Notes under the pieces: generated by a model
Database searches by the model: none
The model's input: only the letters and a program-made list of their open reading frames with translations
What the model was told of the DNA's origin: nothing
NCBI GenBank assembly: GCA_026400935.1
Contig: JAPLNX010000323.1
Coordinates: forward strand, 1-56,366
Direction: 5' to 3'
Origin: Planctomycetia bacterium
GTDB taxonomy: Bacteria; Planctomycetota; Planctomycetia; Planctomycetales; Planctomycetaceae
Length of the DNA stretch: 56,366 nucleotides
Part shown: piece after piece, positions 1 to 8,402 of the stretch
Position numbering within the stretch: position 1 is the first letter of the stretch
How the letters are laid out: each line of letters starts with the position of its first letter
Program-made: the position numbers and the translations under genes

Positions 1-397
1 ACCTACACCGGCAAACCGACACAATCGCAGCCCGTAGCTCGGTTCTGCCCACCGCACCGGCGCATCACCCGCACCACAAAAATCCAACAAGCCGCACTCC
101 AAATCTAATGGCAGGTTATTTCTTGGTCGTGGCACTAGTCTTTGTTTGCCACTCACGCGGGCCGAATGGGCCATCTTGTCACTCACGATCGGCACCGTCT
201 GCGCTGCCGAGTCAGCAAATACGGCGATTGAGTTTGTGGTCGATCTTGTTTCGCCGGAATACCACGACCTCGCCCGCCGATCGAAAGATGCCGCTGCGGG
301 AGCCGTGCTTATTATGGCGCTCACCGCTCTTGTCATCGGCGGCTTGATTCTTGGACCGCCACTGTTAGTTGTGTTGGGGCGATTCATGTTGGTCTGA
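1..397 (+). pseudogene. dgkA: Frameshifted diacylglycerol kinase-like gene (DgkA family), 3' part
   Basis: The frame from a TTG at 146 to a stop at 395-397 carries the DgkA signature: AESANTAIEFVVDLVSPEYH, a following RRSKDAAAGAV, then a hydrophobic C-terminal helix. DgkA proteins are small inner-membrane kinases that phosphorylate diacylglycerol or undecaprenol. The N-terminal third is not in this frame, which has a stop at 35-37. Recognisable pieces sit in other frames: KIQQAALQI ends near 105 in frame 1 and MAGYFLVVALVF follows from 108 in frame 3. Adding one base near 106 and one near 146 would join them as QIVMAGYFLVVALVFGLPLT followed by RAEW. The gene is therefore either a decaying pseudogene or sits in poor-quality sequence at a contig end. 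It ends 1 bp from the convergent gene at 399. Confidence 0.6.
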
Positions 398-398
398 G

Positions 399-1532
399 CT
401 AGGACTTTCGGGCTACATGCTTTGTTCGCCGCGAAGGGCCTTTCGCCAATTGTTCCGCGTCATCAATTCGGACTTCTTGTATCGAACCATCGGCAGCTTC
501 AAGTCGCACTCGTCGCTTTTTGCGATCAACACTCTCAGCAGCAACCTGTGTCACACCTTGTACCGATTCGTCACCATCATCAACAAAGTCATCCTTGGAA
601 TGCTGCGTTTCTATCGTTCGTCGCAGTTTTGCACGCGACCAATTCATCAGCCGCATCGGGCCTTGTCTCCAGACGACCAACCACAAGGAAGGCGTTACCG
701 CTGGCGGATCCGCTGAAATATGCACGGTGTAATGCACGTGCAAAAAGACCGTCATCAAATTGCACCATTGCATCACGATGAGCGATAACTTCGAGGCGAG
801 TTCCCACGTTAATGATTCGTTCGTTCGTGTCAACCAAAGTTCCAGAGCGAAGAACGACAAACCACACACTCCCGCAGCGCTATGTAGGACTCGACTTGCC
901 GCACAACCACGCAACTCGATTCCCAATGTGCTCCACAACGCTAGGCCGATGACGAGGCTCGGCAACAACCAGATTGCCGTGGCACCAACTGCTTTCGAAG
1001 TGAGATCACCTCCGAGGGCTTCTAAGAGGCATGCCGCCAATTGCGGACCCCCGACGAGATTCAGAAGTCCGGCAACCGCGAACCCGGCCGCCGCCCAACC
1101 CCAAGCATGAAATCGTCCAGAATAATCGACTCGGCTGCGCGATCGAGCCCACCACACGAGGCAACTCAGTTGACTTGCGAACCACCACGTCAGGACGCCC
1201 GTCGCACGAATCATTCGCTCGGCCAACAATACCAACTTGTCTGCCAACGCCGAGCCTGATGTTGACACCTCTTCGGCAATCAGCCAACCGACCAGCATTG
1301 CTATGGGCCACGCAAAAGCTAGGGCACCAGCCCCCCAATACACCCAAATTTTTGTCGGGAGGCAATCGGCCAAAGAGACAGTCAAGTCAACAGGCGAGGC
1401 CGCCTCTTCGATATTAGTGAGATCAATTCGCCGAAAGTGAGCGGATTCACGAGGCAGGCCGTCAAAATCGGTCTCCATTACCAAACGCCGTCGATGCTGG
1501 TCGTCTAGGGTTCGCGAGGCAGACAAACCCAT
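399..1532 (-). CDS. Unknown multi-pass membrane protein
   Basis: A 377-residue protein with no family I recognise. About six hydrophobic segments can be read, from IWVYWGAGALAFAWPIAMLV near residue 62 to LSLIVMQWCNLMTVFLHV near residue 265. They are followed by a hydrophilic, basic C-terminal tail of about 90 residues (DRKKRRVRLEAADGS and so on). The N-terminal 60 residues are polar. ATG at 1532 is preceded by a weak purine stretch; an internal ATG 18 codons in (METDFDG) is an alternative start. It lies downstream of nuoI on the same strand, at the position where nuoJ would be expected, but its sequence does not resemble NuoJ or any other complex I subunit. Lineage-specific membrane proteins like this are common in planctomycetes. 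Confidence 0.7.
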   Translation of the reverse strand: MGLSASRTLDDQHRRRLVMETDFDGLPRESAHFRRIDLTNIEEAASPVDLTVSLADCLPTKIWVYWGAGALAFAWPIAMLVGWLIAEEVSTSGSALADKLVLLAERMIRATGVLTWWFASQLSCLVWWARSRSRVDYSGRFHAWGWAAAGFAVAGLLNLVGGPQLAACLLEALGGDLTSKAVGATAIWLLPSLVIGLALWSTLGIELRGCAASRVLHSAAGVCGLSFFALELWLTRTNESLTWELASKLSLIVMQWCNLMTVFLHVHYTVHISADPPAVTPSLWLVVWRQGPMRLMNWSRAKLRRTIETQHSKDDFVDDGDESVQGVTQVAAESVDRKKRRVRLEAADGSIQEVRIDDAEQLAKGPSRRTKHVARKS

Positions 1533-1773
1533 CGCTGTACCTGCTGCAAAAGTAGATTTCCGACGTGATCTATCCCGCTAGCATCACCAGAACAGGTAAC
1601 GACGAACTCAAGCTGCGGTTTCGCGCTGAGTAGTCAGCTTCGGGCGACGTCAGAGAATGCCGTCCGAATAAGCGGTCCCTCTAAGATCGGCCAATAGCAC
1701 GAACGAAGGACCATCAAACTGACGAACGTCGGATTGATTGAGCGACCGGCAACTTTTGCCATCGACGCCGAAA

Positions 1774-2391
1774 CTACTGCTTCTTCGCTCGCAGACCTTC
1801 GGGGGGCCTTGGTGCTGTCGCGCTGATCGGCGTCTTCTCAAGCTCAGACGCGCAGCCCAGGCGGCCTCGATGAGTTCGAATCGGATCGCGCGGGTTGTCT
1901 TTCGTTTGATCGTAGATGCTCAGCAGCTTGTCTTTATCGAACGTCATCTGCGCGCGAGTTTCACCGGTCAGATCGTAGATGCTGGTCAACTCGATCGCAT
2001 CGCACGGACACGCCTCTTCGCACATGCCGCAGAAGATGCAGCGCAGTTCGTCGAGCACAAAGCTTTGCGGGCGCTTGTCTCGATCCGGCCAGTCTTTCGA
2101 GGCGTCCTCGGCCACGATCGAAATGCAATGCGCCGGACACGCCGTCGCACACATCATGCAGGCGACACAGCGAACGCGACCTTGCTCATCCCGATTAAGC
2201 CGATGCACGCCCCGATAATTCACCGGCAAGTCCGGCTTTTGTTCCGGGAACTGCTCCGTCACCGAGTGCTGCGCGAAGGTGTGCTGCATTGCCACCTTCA
2301 AACCACCGGCAACCGCTGGCAGAAACGTCTGCTCCCAGAAACTCAGTTCGGGCTCTTCGATCCACACAATGTCTTTTTCTGAAATGGGCAT
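1774..2391 (-). CDS. nuoI: NADH-quinone oxidoreductase subunit I
   Basis: This 205-residue protein is the 8Fe-8S ferredoxin-like subunit of complex I. It carries clusters N6a and N6b, which pass electrons from the peripheral arm to NuoB. Two complete motifs are visible, CVACMMCATACP and CIFCGMCEEACP, in the usual spacing. The N-terminal segment contains the expected amphipathic stretch before the first cluster. The start at 2391 has a good ribosome site (GGAGAG four bases upstream). It is the last recognisable nuo gene in the cluster; nuoJ does not follow. The Uma2-family gene ending at 2446 separates it from nuoH. The C-terminal tail after residue 170 is polar and rich in Arg and Pro. Confidence 0.96.
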   Translation of the reverse strand: MPISEKDIVWIEEPELSFWEQTFLPAVAGGLKVAMQHTFAQHSVTEQFPEQKPDLPVNYRGVHRLNRDEQGRVRCVACMMCATACPAHCISIVAEDASKDWPDRDKRPQSFVLDELRCIFCGMCEEACPCDAIELTSIYDLTGETRAQMTFDKDKLLSIYDQTKDNPRDPIRTHRGRLGCASELEKTPISATAPRPPEGLRAKKQ

Positions 2392-2445
2392 TTTCTCTCC
2401 GAAAAAATTTCATTCACGTCTTGGTCAGAAGACTGTGGCAGTGAA

Positions 2446-2922
2446 TCAATACTCGATCTTATTGGGGAATCGTGGAAACACCTTGGACTTCGCCAATTCA
2501 CCGGAATGATCGTGAAATGTCATTTGCCCGTGGCTGTCGCACACCCACATCTCTTGAGCACCCTTGGCCAAATACAGCGTGATCTTTTCGTCGATTTCCA
2601 TTTTCGTATTCGAGGGCGACACGACCTCGACACAGATTTCGGGGGCCGTGCGATAAGGTGTGACCAAACCATGTTTCTTCGCGAACGCAGACGACATCCA
2701 AGCGACATCTGCGACCTTCACACCGTCCGCCGTCTGCACGGAACATTCCGTGATCACTCGACCGAGGCGAGCGAGGCGATGAAAATGCCGCACGATCTCC
2801 GACTGGTACAACCCGTGACGATTTGACGCGGGACTCATAACAATTTGCCCTCGGCCATTGAGTTCGATCTTGTACGGCAAGTCTTGCAGCGACTTATCCG
2901 CCAGCACTTCCGCCCAAATCAT
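2446..2922 (-). CDS. Uma2-family (DUF820) putative endonuclease
   Basis: A 158-residue protein of the Uma2 family, a PD-(D/E)XK-fold group abundant in cyanobacteria and planctomycetes whose function is unproven. Family features are KIELNGRGQIVMSPAS near residues 18-33, VADVAWMS (D72), and PEICVEVVSPSNT with E95/E99, followed by EIDEKITLYLAKGAQEMWV. These supply the acidic residues and lysine expected of the fold. The start at 2922 has GGAG nine bases upstream. It lies between nuoH and nuoI in the same orientation, separated from nuoH by a palindromic repeat, so it would be co-transcribed with the respiratory genes. It has no evident connection with respiration and was probably inserted there. 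Confidence 0.88.
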   Translation of the reverse strand: MIWAEVLADKSLQDLPYKIELNGRGQIVMSPASNRHGLYQSEIVRHFHRLARLGRVITECSVQTADGVKVADVAWMSSAFAKKHGLVTPYRTAPEICVEVVSPSNTKMEIDEKITLYLAKGAQEMWVCDSHGQMTFHDHSGELAKSKVFPRFPNKIEY

Positions 2923-2938
2923 GATCTGTCTCCGGTAA

Positions 2939-2993
2939 AGTAGGTTGGGACTTCGTCCCGTCCCAATCGGTCGAGACGGAGTCCCAACCTACT
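2939..2993. repeat. REPIN-like palindrome between nuoH and the Uma2 gene
   Basis: Nineteen-base arms (2939-2957 and 2975-2993) are inverted copies with one mismatch, beginning AGTAGGTTGGGACT. Each arm also contains a small self-complementary GGGACttCGTCCC type hairpin. The element fills the gap between nuoH and the Uma2-family gene. Confidence 0.85.
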
Positions 2994-2998
2994 GCAAA

Positions 2999-4255
2999 TT
3001 AGTGATGAGCAATCAACGTCTCCACCGGCGCTCGCCGGCGAGTCGAAACCGGTGCCGGTTTGAAACCGAGATAGCCCGCCGCGCAGAACAGCGCGAACGA
3101 ACTGACCGGCAACCAGAACCAACTCAGATCGAACTCGCGAACGATCATCACACAAACCATATTGGCCAGCGAGAGCGGAATCAGCACTTTCCAGCACAGC
3201 CCCATCAGTTGATCGAACCGGAATCGAGGCAGGCACCATCGCAACAACATGATGACCACGATGACGCAAAAGACCTTTGACAACAGCACTCCGATCTTTA
3301 GCACGGTCGCCAACGTCCCGACACTCGCTGGTTCGGCGATTCCGGGGAAGTGCCAGCCACCGAAAAACAGCACCGAGCACAGAAAACTGATCGTGAAGAC
3401 GTGCGTGTACTCGGCGAGAAAGAACATACCGAACTTCAAGGCCGAATACTCGGTGTGATAGCCGCCGATCAACTCTTGCTCACACTCCGACAAGTCGAAT
3501 GGCAAACGGTTTGACTCCGCCAATGCGGCCAAGAAGAAGATCAACCCGGCCAGCGGCTGATACCAGATGTTCCAACCGAATAGCCCGCCTTGGGCCTGAG
3601 CTTCAACCACCGTCTCCAGATTCAGTGATCCGGCCATGAGCGCGATGCCGAGTACCGACATCCCCAACGGAATTTCGTAGCTCACGACCTGAGCGCTCGA
3701 TCGCAGCGCGCCCAGCACGCTGTATTTGTTGTTGCTCGACCAGCCGCCAAGAATGATGCCGTACACCGCGAGGCTCGTCACCGAGAACAAGAACACGATC
3801 CCGATATCAACCTTCGGCGCGATGATGTAGCTGAACCCCTCGCCCACGGTTGTCGGTCCCAACGGTACGACGGCCAATGCCAGCATCGTCGTGAAGACCG
3901 AGATCGTCGGAGCGATGACGAACAAGAACTTATCGACATGTGCCGGGATGATGTCCTCTTTGAGCAGAAACTTCGCTCCGTCGGCAATCGGCTGCAACAG
4001 CCCCGCCCAGCCAACTCGGTTCGGCCCGACGCGGTCCTGAATCCAAGCCGCCAATTTTCGCTCCAGCCAAATTGCATACGAACACGCGCCAGGAATCCCC
4101 GCCGCCGTCGCCGCAATCAGAATCAAGGGAATCCCAACCTGCAACGGAATCCCCAGCCAGCCCAGCAGAATACTTTCCGCCAACCAGTAAATCGCGTTGG
4201 AAATGGCATCCGAACCACCCTCCGCCAACAGCGGGAAAAAGTTCATCGAGTTCAT
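2999..4255 (-). CDS. nuoH: NADH-quinone oxidoreductase subunit H
   Basis: This 418-residue integral membrane subunit of complex I joins the membrane arm to the quinone site. Diagnostic segments are WLERKLAAWIQDRVGPNRVG, the quinone-pocket loop LQPIADGAKFLLKEDIIP, GWSSNNKYSVLGALRSSAQ, and LPFDLSECEQELIGGYHTEY. About eight hydrophobic helices are evident. The open frame extends to 4327, inside nuoG. I chose the ATG at 4255 (MNSMNFFPLL) because the additional 24 residues are not typical of the family and because AAGGATCAGAAAGAA lies upstream. It is slightly longer than the usual 330-400 residues, owing to a C-terminal extension of about 60 residues containing another hydrophobic segment. Confidence 0.95.
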   Translation of the reverse strand: MNSMNFFPLLAEGGSDAISNAIYWLAESILLGWLGIPLQVGIPLILIAATAAGIPGACSYAIWLERKLAAWIQDRVGPNRVGWAGLLQPIADGAKFLLKEDIIPAHVDKFLFVIAPTISVFTTMLALAVVPLGPTTVGEGFSYIIAPKVDIGIVFLFSVTSLAVYGIILGGWSSNNKYSVLGALRSSAQVVSYEIPLGMSVLGIALMAGSLNLETVVEAQAQGGLFGWNIWYQPLAGLIFFLAALAESNRLPFDLSECEQELIGGYHTEYSALKFGMFFLAEYTHVFTISFLCSVLFFGGWHFPGIAEPASVGTLATVLKIGVLLSKVFCVIVVIMLLRWCLPRFRFDQLMGLCWKVLIPLSLANMVCVMIVREFDLSWFWLPVSSFALFCAAGYLGFKPAPVSTRRRAPVETLIAHH

Positions 4256-4299
4256 CGTGAGAATTCTTTCTGATCCTTCAACAAGGCAAGTGCATTTGA

Positions 4300-5937
4300 T
4301 TACTTCAACAAGACTCCTGAGCCGCAAATCTCGCCATTCAAAGCCACGAGCGTTGGAATCTCTTGAGCAATCTCATTGCGGAAAACATTGGCGTTGAACA
4401 GCCCTTTACGGCCGGACAAGTCCCACAGGATGCGGCCGTCGGGTCTTGCGTCTTCCGGTGAGCGGATCGAACGCTTAATTGCTTGCGCCAACCCTGCGTG
4501 ATTCACGAACGTGCCGTCGCGTTCGGCAAAGGAACCTCCGGCCAGGACGATATGGGCTCGCGAGGAGACCGGAGACGGCAGGATGTCTTGGACGATCAGC
4601 GTTTTGACTTTCGCCAATGCGGCGGCATGTGATTCGTCGAGCCCACCGCGAGGGTCTCCGCCGACGAAGTATAGCGTGTCGATCCGGCCTTCGGCGGCAT
4701 CACCCAGGATGTCGCCGATGTTGATGATCGAACCTTGGAAGTGTTGCAGCACGGCCTCAACTCCTCGGCGGTTCGGACACTTTTCGGCGCGGATCGTAAA
4801 TTTTGGTTTGTCAGTCGCGTTGCCTCGGACGTCCTTCGGGTAGTGGTCGTCTTGGCCTTCGGCACGCACCGGGCCGAGCGACAAACGGACGTCAGCGCTG
4901 AGCGTCTTCAAATGCTTCGCGAGCAGGTACGCTTCTTCGACAGTCATCCACGGCGAGAGCACGGCGGCGACAGCCTTTGGATTCTTCGTGGCAGCCTCTT
5001 TGAGTGCGTTGCGAGTCGCCGTCAAAGCCGTGTCCCAATCGACGGCGACTCGGCGGTCGCCTTGAGACATCTCCGGACGCTTGAGGCGTTGGTCGGAATG
5101 GATGTACTTCCAACCGAAGCGGCCGTCGTCACACATGAAGTCTCCCTGAGCCTGCGGATTGCTGCGCGGCTTCAGGCGGAAGACGGTCTCGTTGTTCTGA
5201 TCGACGTTGATGCTGCAACCGGCCGAGCAATCGGGGCAGACGCTGTCGGCGGACTTCAGCCACCAGACTCGTTGCTTGTAAAGAAAATCCTTCGAGCACA
5301 ACGCTCCGACCGGGCAGAGATCAACCACGTTGCCCGCGAGTTTGTTGTTGACCGGCATCCCCGGAAAGATGTCGATCTCTTCGTGGCTGCCACGGTTGAT
5401 GACCTGCAACTCCCCGGTGCCGCTGATTTCGCGAGTGAACCGCACGCAGCGGGTACACATCACACAGCGGTCGGTGAACAGCGTGATTTGGTCGCCGATG
5501 TAGTCCTTGTCCGGCTTGAGCTCCTTCGGCTCCATCAGCCGGCTCTGCATGTGGCCGAACTTGTAGGTGTAGTCTTGCAGGAAACACTCGCCCGCCTGAT
5601 CGCACGTCGGGCAGTCGAGCGGATGATTGAGCAGCAAATACTCCAGCGTCGCCGCCTGAGCCTGCTTGACCTTCGCCGAGTTCGTGACGATGACCGTCCC
5701 GTCTTTGACCGGCGTCTGACACCCCGGCACGACTCTGGGCACCATCGCCACAGTGCCATCCGGCTTCTTATCGCCGACCTCGACGAGGCACATGCGACAA
5801 CTGGCCACAACGGTCAGCGCCGGATGCCAGCAGTAATGTGGAATCTCAACGTCAGCCCTTTTCGCCGCCTGAATGCAATTCAGCCGCTCGCTGTCGCCGA
5901 TGGAAACTTCTTTGCCGTTTACGAGTACTGTCGCCAT
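4300..5937 (-). CDS. nuoG: NADH-quinone oxidoreductase subunit G (short form)
   Basis: The large iron-sulfur subunit of the complex I peripheral arm. N-terminal 2Fe-2S ligands are C36, C47, C50 and C73. The His(Cys)3 4Fe-4S site is H105, C109, C112 and C118. Another 4Fe-4S site has C158, C161 and C164, with a fourth cysteine in the later CPVGAL segment. CPDCSAGC begins a further cluster motif at the start of the molybdopterin-oxidoreductase-like domain, which keeps DDGRFGWKYIHSDQRLKRP. The protein is only 545 residues; many NuoG proteins have 700-900, so the C-terminal molybdopterin-like region is reduced, as in some other bacterial NuoG proteins. The ribosome site at 5937 is weak. It lies between nuoF and nuoH. 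Confidence 0.95.
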   Translation of the reverse strand: MATVLVNGKEVSIGDSERLNCIQAAKRADVEIPHYCWHPALTVVASCRMCLVEVGDKKPDGTVAMVPRVVPGCQTPVKDGTVIVTNSAKVKQAQAATLEYLLLNHPLDCPTCDQAGECFLQDYTYKFGHMQSRLMEPKELKPDKDYIGDQITLFTDRCVMCTRCVRFTREISGTGELQVINRGSHEEIDIFPGMPVNNKLAGNVVDLCPVGALCSKDFLYKQRVWWLKSADSVCPDCSAGCSINVDQNNETVFRLKPRSNPQAQGDFMCDDGRFGWKYIHSDQRLKRPEMSQGDRRVAVDWDTALTATRNALKEAATKNPKAVAAVLSPWMTVEEAYLLAKHLKTLSADVRLSLGPVRAEGQDDHYPKDVRGNATDKPKFTIRAEKCPNRRGVEAVLQHFQGSIINIGDILGDAAEGRIDTLYFVGGDPRGGLDESHAAALAKVKTLIVQDILPSPVSSRAHIVLAGGSFAERDGTFVNHAGLAQAIKRSIRSPEDARPDGRILWDLSGRKGLFNANVFRNEIAQEIPTLVALNGEICGSGVLLK

Positions 5938-6152
5938 TTCGATCTGTTTCTTTTGGGAACGCTAATCTGCGCTGATCTTCGCTCATGAAGGCAAGGCAGT
6001 TCTGAGATTAGTTCCGATTAGTGTTTTGCTTAGTCATTCAGGAGCTGAATTCAATGTAGAAGCCGTTGCTCGGATGACGATTTAAGAGGTCTGAATAACG
6101 AATACTTTCAAGGTGACCTCCGTCGCCAAACCAATTCATTGGAGTGGCCAAA

Positions 6153-6251
6153 ATGAGCTACAGAATTTTGGCAATTGTTATCGCTTGCGTTTCCTTATTG
6201 GTCCTCTGTGCAGGTTGTCAAGCACCTGGCGGTAGGCCGTTTGGAGCCTAG
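6153..6251 (+). CDS. Small lipoprotein-like peptide, 32 residues
   Basis: A short frame on the strand opposite the nuo genes encodes MSYRILAIVIACVSLLVLCA, then GCQAPGGRPFGA. It has the form of a lipoprotein signal peptide: one charged N-terminal residue, a 16-residue hydrophobic core, then a lipobox-like LCAGC. That would leave a mature lipopeptide of only about 11 residues. GGAG lies nine bases before the ATG. The last four bases overlap the end of nuoF on the other strand (the reverse complement of the nuoF stop lies in the stop region). The size and layout resemble entericidin-like small lipoproteins, but I see no clear homology. A chance frame cannot be excluded. Confidence 0.5.
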   Translation: MSYRILAIVIACVSLLVLCAGCQAPGGRPFGA

Positions 6252-7576
6252 TGCCCTCCCATCTTCAAACTCACGAGCGTGCTTTTTCTGCCGCTGTTGA
6301 TCCACTCCTCGAAGTCGCTGCGGTATTTGTTGATGGCGTTTTTGACGGGCCAGGCGGCTCCGTCGCTGAGGCCGCAGATCGTCGTGCCAGGGATGATGCC
6401 GATGCCGTTGGCGACTTCCAGCAGCAGGTCGATGTCGCGGAGTTGGCCGCGGCCGTCGAGGATGCGTTCCAGGATTTTCGTCATCCAGGCGGTTCCCTCG
6501 CGGCAGGGAGTGCATTGGCCGCAGCTCTCGTGCGAGTAGAACCGGCAACTGTTGTAGAGCACTTCGACCATGTTGGTCTGGTCATCGACGACCATCACCG
6601 CCGCCGTCCCCAGGCCCAGGCAGCCGACTTTGCCAGGGCCGTTGAAGTCCAGCGGCGTGTCGAGTTCCTTCTCGGTGAGGAACCCCATGCTCATGCCGCC
6701 GGGGACGACCGCTTTCGCCTTGCGTCCTTTCCAGACGCCCCCCGCGTAGTCGTCGATCAGGGCGCGAGCGGTGATGCCCATCGGCAGTTCGTAGCAGCCC
6801 GGCTTGTTGACGTGGCCGCTGACGCAATACAGCTTCGGGCCGTAGCTGCCGGCGTCGCGCGGGTTGGCCGGGTCGGGAGGCACGCCCATCGACTTGAACC
6901 ACTCGACGCCCCGATCCAGGATGTGCGTCACGCAGGCGAGCGTCTCGATGTTGTTCACGATCGTCGGCTTGCGGAACAGCCCCTCAATGGCCGGAAACGG
7001 CGGCTTGATCCGCGGCCACGCTCGCTTCCCTTCGAGACTTTCGATCAGCCCGGTCTCTTCGCCGCAGATGTACGCTCCCGCCCCGCGATGCAGATACACG
7101 TCGAGGTCTTTGCCGCTGCCGAGAATGTTCTTGCCGAGCAGGTTCGCCTTGTAGCAATCCTCGACCGCCTGCTTGAGTGCTCGATAACTGCGGCCGAACT
7201 CGTACCGCAAATAGATGTACGCCGTGCCGCACTTGATCGCGTGGCAGGCGATGGCGATCCCCTCAATGATCTGATGCGGATCGCCTTCCATGATGATGCG
7301 GTTGTTGAACGTCCCCGGCTCGGACTCGTCGGCGTTGACCGCGAGATAAACCGTCGTCGCATCCTTCGGCAAGAACGTCCACTTCAATCCTGTCGGAAAG
7401 CCTGCTCCACCTCGGCCTCGAAGTCCCGCCGATTTCACTGTCTCGGTGACCTCCGCCGGGGTCATCTTCAACGCTTTTTCAAGCGCTCGATAGCCGCCGT
7501 CCGCACGATATGTTTCCAGCGAAGCACTGTTCGGCTTACCGACTCGTCTCAACAAAACTGGTTCAAAAGTTGGCAC
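6248..7576 (-). CDS. nuoF: NADH-quinone oxidoreductase subunit F
   Basis: This 442-residue flavoprotein subunit binds NADH and FMN and starts electron transfer in complex I. Visible family segments are GLRGRGGAGFPTGLKW (FMN and NADH site) near residue 50, VNADESEPGT, YICGEETGLIESLEGKRAWP, KPPFPA, and the N3 cluster motif ESCGQCTPCREG with C352, C355 and C358. The fourth ligand lies in GTTICGL. The start codon at 7576 is GTG, preceded by AAGGA about ten bases upstream. It follows the small ORF ending at 7601 by 24 bp. A gap of about 300 bp containing only the opposite-strand lipoprotein ORF separates it from nuoG. Confidence 0.97.
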   Translation of the reverse strand: MPTFEPVLLRRVGKPNSASLETYRADGGYRALEKALKMTPAEVTETVKSAGLRGRGGAGFPTGLKWTFLPKDATTVYLAVNADESEPGTFNNRIIMEGDPHQIIEGIAIACHAIKCGTAYIYLRYEFGRSYRALKQAVEDCYKANLLGKNILGSGKDLDVYLHRGAGAYICGEETGLIESLEGKRAWPRIKPPFPAIEGLFRKPTIVNNIETLACVTHILDRGVEWFKSMGVPPDPANPRDAGSYGPKLYCVSGHVNKPGCYELPMGITARALIDDYAGGVWKGRKAKAVVPGGMSMGFLTEKELDTPLDFNGPGKVGCLGLGTAAVMVVDDQTNMVEVLYNSCRFYSHESCGQCTPCREGTAWMTKILERILDGRGQLRDIDLLLEVANGIGIIPGTTICGLSDGAAWPVKNAINKYRSDFEEWINSGRKSTLVSLKMGGH

Positions 7577-7600
7577 GTTGAAAATGTCCTTGGTCCGTTG

Positions 7601-7819
7601 TCAGTTGTGTTTGGTTGCAGCGACTGTGTCTTCATCAGTGGCTTGCCCAGACGTCTTCGAGAATGAGACGTATGTTCGACTGCTTGTTTTTTGCCGCTCT
7701 CGCAGGTCAGCCATCATCGCTCGAACGTCGTAATTGAATTTCTTGGCGTGGTCATCCTTGATGCGATGAAGCTCCGCGATCACAGGATCAGGCTTGAAGA
7801 CGCTGGGCTCAAGTTTCAT
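7601..7819 (-). CDS. Conserved small protein of unknown function, 72 residues
   Basis: The protein begins MKLEPSVFKPDPVIAELHRI and continues KDDHAKKFNYDVRAMMADLR. This pattern (DPVIAEhHRIKDDHAKKFNYD) resembles a widespread family of orphan small proteins, often seen beside PIN or nuclease-type genes, but I cannot name its function. The frame extends to 7879; the ATG at 7819 is preferred because a strong ribosome site (GGAAGGAG) precedes it and the family pattern starts there. It lies 31 bp downstream of the PD-(D/E)XK-like gene and 24 bp upstream of nuoF, so the two accessory genes and nuoF are likely co-transcribed. It might be an antitoxin-type partner; this is inference. Confidence 0.65.
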   Translation of the reverse strand: MKLEPSVFKPDPVIAELHRIKDDHAKKFNYDVRAMMADLRERQKTSSRTYVSFSKTSGQATDEDTVAATKHN

Positions 7820-7850
7820 CGCTGCTCTCCTTCCCCATTCTGTAATTCGG

Positions 7851-8402
7851 TTACTTTCCATTGAGCGCTTCGACAGCACTCCAGTCGTTTAGACAGTCGG
7901 AGAAATCTCGCAAACCATTGGCGTAATGGCCCTGTGCGATTGCTAACTTTTCTTGTTGTTTCAGTCCACGGGCTTCCCAACAGCGTTCCGTTTCCGTGAT
8001 CCACAAATAACTCTGGATGGTTTTCGCTTTCCCGTGAAGTTTTTCGAGCCTCGCCAAAAGGTCTGATGGTTTAATAACGACGAAATTGGTGCTGCGGCGT
8101 TCGAAACCCGCCAACACGAACACCCAATAATCGGCTGTTGATCCGGCAATTTTCTGTCGGTTCAGTGACCACCAGCCGCAAGCCCGCAATGGCTTTCGAA
8201 AAATGTCCGGCATGTGCGTGGTCAAAAAATCTCGCGAAAACTTGACCTGAAGGGAAATCGTTCTCTCATTCTTTGAATCCGTAACCAAGAGGTCCGTCCC
8301 GGTATCTCGAGACGGCACCCAAAGATTCACATGCCGAAACTTTCGCTCGATGAAGTCACCGACCACGAACTCCCCAGCATGTATTGTGAACAGAGGCGTC
8401 AT
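7851..8402 (-). CDS. Putative PD-(D/E)XK-type nuclease-fold protein
   Basis: This 183-residue protein has no family I can name with certainty. Residues 10-55 contain an arrangement compatible with a restriction-endonuclease-like core: GEFVVGDFIERKF (E11, E19), then TGTDLLV (D37), then SLQVKF (Q52, K54), that is D-x14-Q-x-K. Many DNA-cleaving and repair proteins have such a core. The remainder is Trp-rich and helical with no signal peptide. Its start codon overlaps the nuoE stop by four bases (ATGA), so it is translationally coupled to nuoE. It has no plausible direct role in complex I. Alternatives are a DUF4365-like or structural protein. Confidence 0.6.
   Translation of the reverse strand: MTPLFTIHAGEFVVGDFIERKFRHVNLWVPSRDTGTDLLVTDSKNERTISLQVKFSRDFLTTHMPDIFRKPLRACGWWSLNRQKIAGSTADYWVFVLAGFERRSTNFVVIKPSDLLARLEKLHGKAKTIQSYLWITETERCWEARGLKQQEKLAIAQGHYANGLRDFSDCLNDWSAVEALNGK

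Noticed and set aside
4735-5988. Long plus-strand frame of 417 codons opposite nuoG
   Set aside because: It mirrors nuoG codons in a high-GC gene; the peptide has no family features and nuoG is certain.
6251-7666. Long plus-strand frame of 471 codons opposite nuoF
   Set aside because: A shadow frame of nuoF; composition is Val/Ala/Asp/Arg-rich as expected from the reverse complement.
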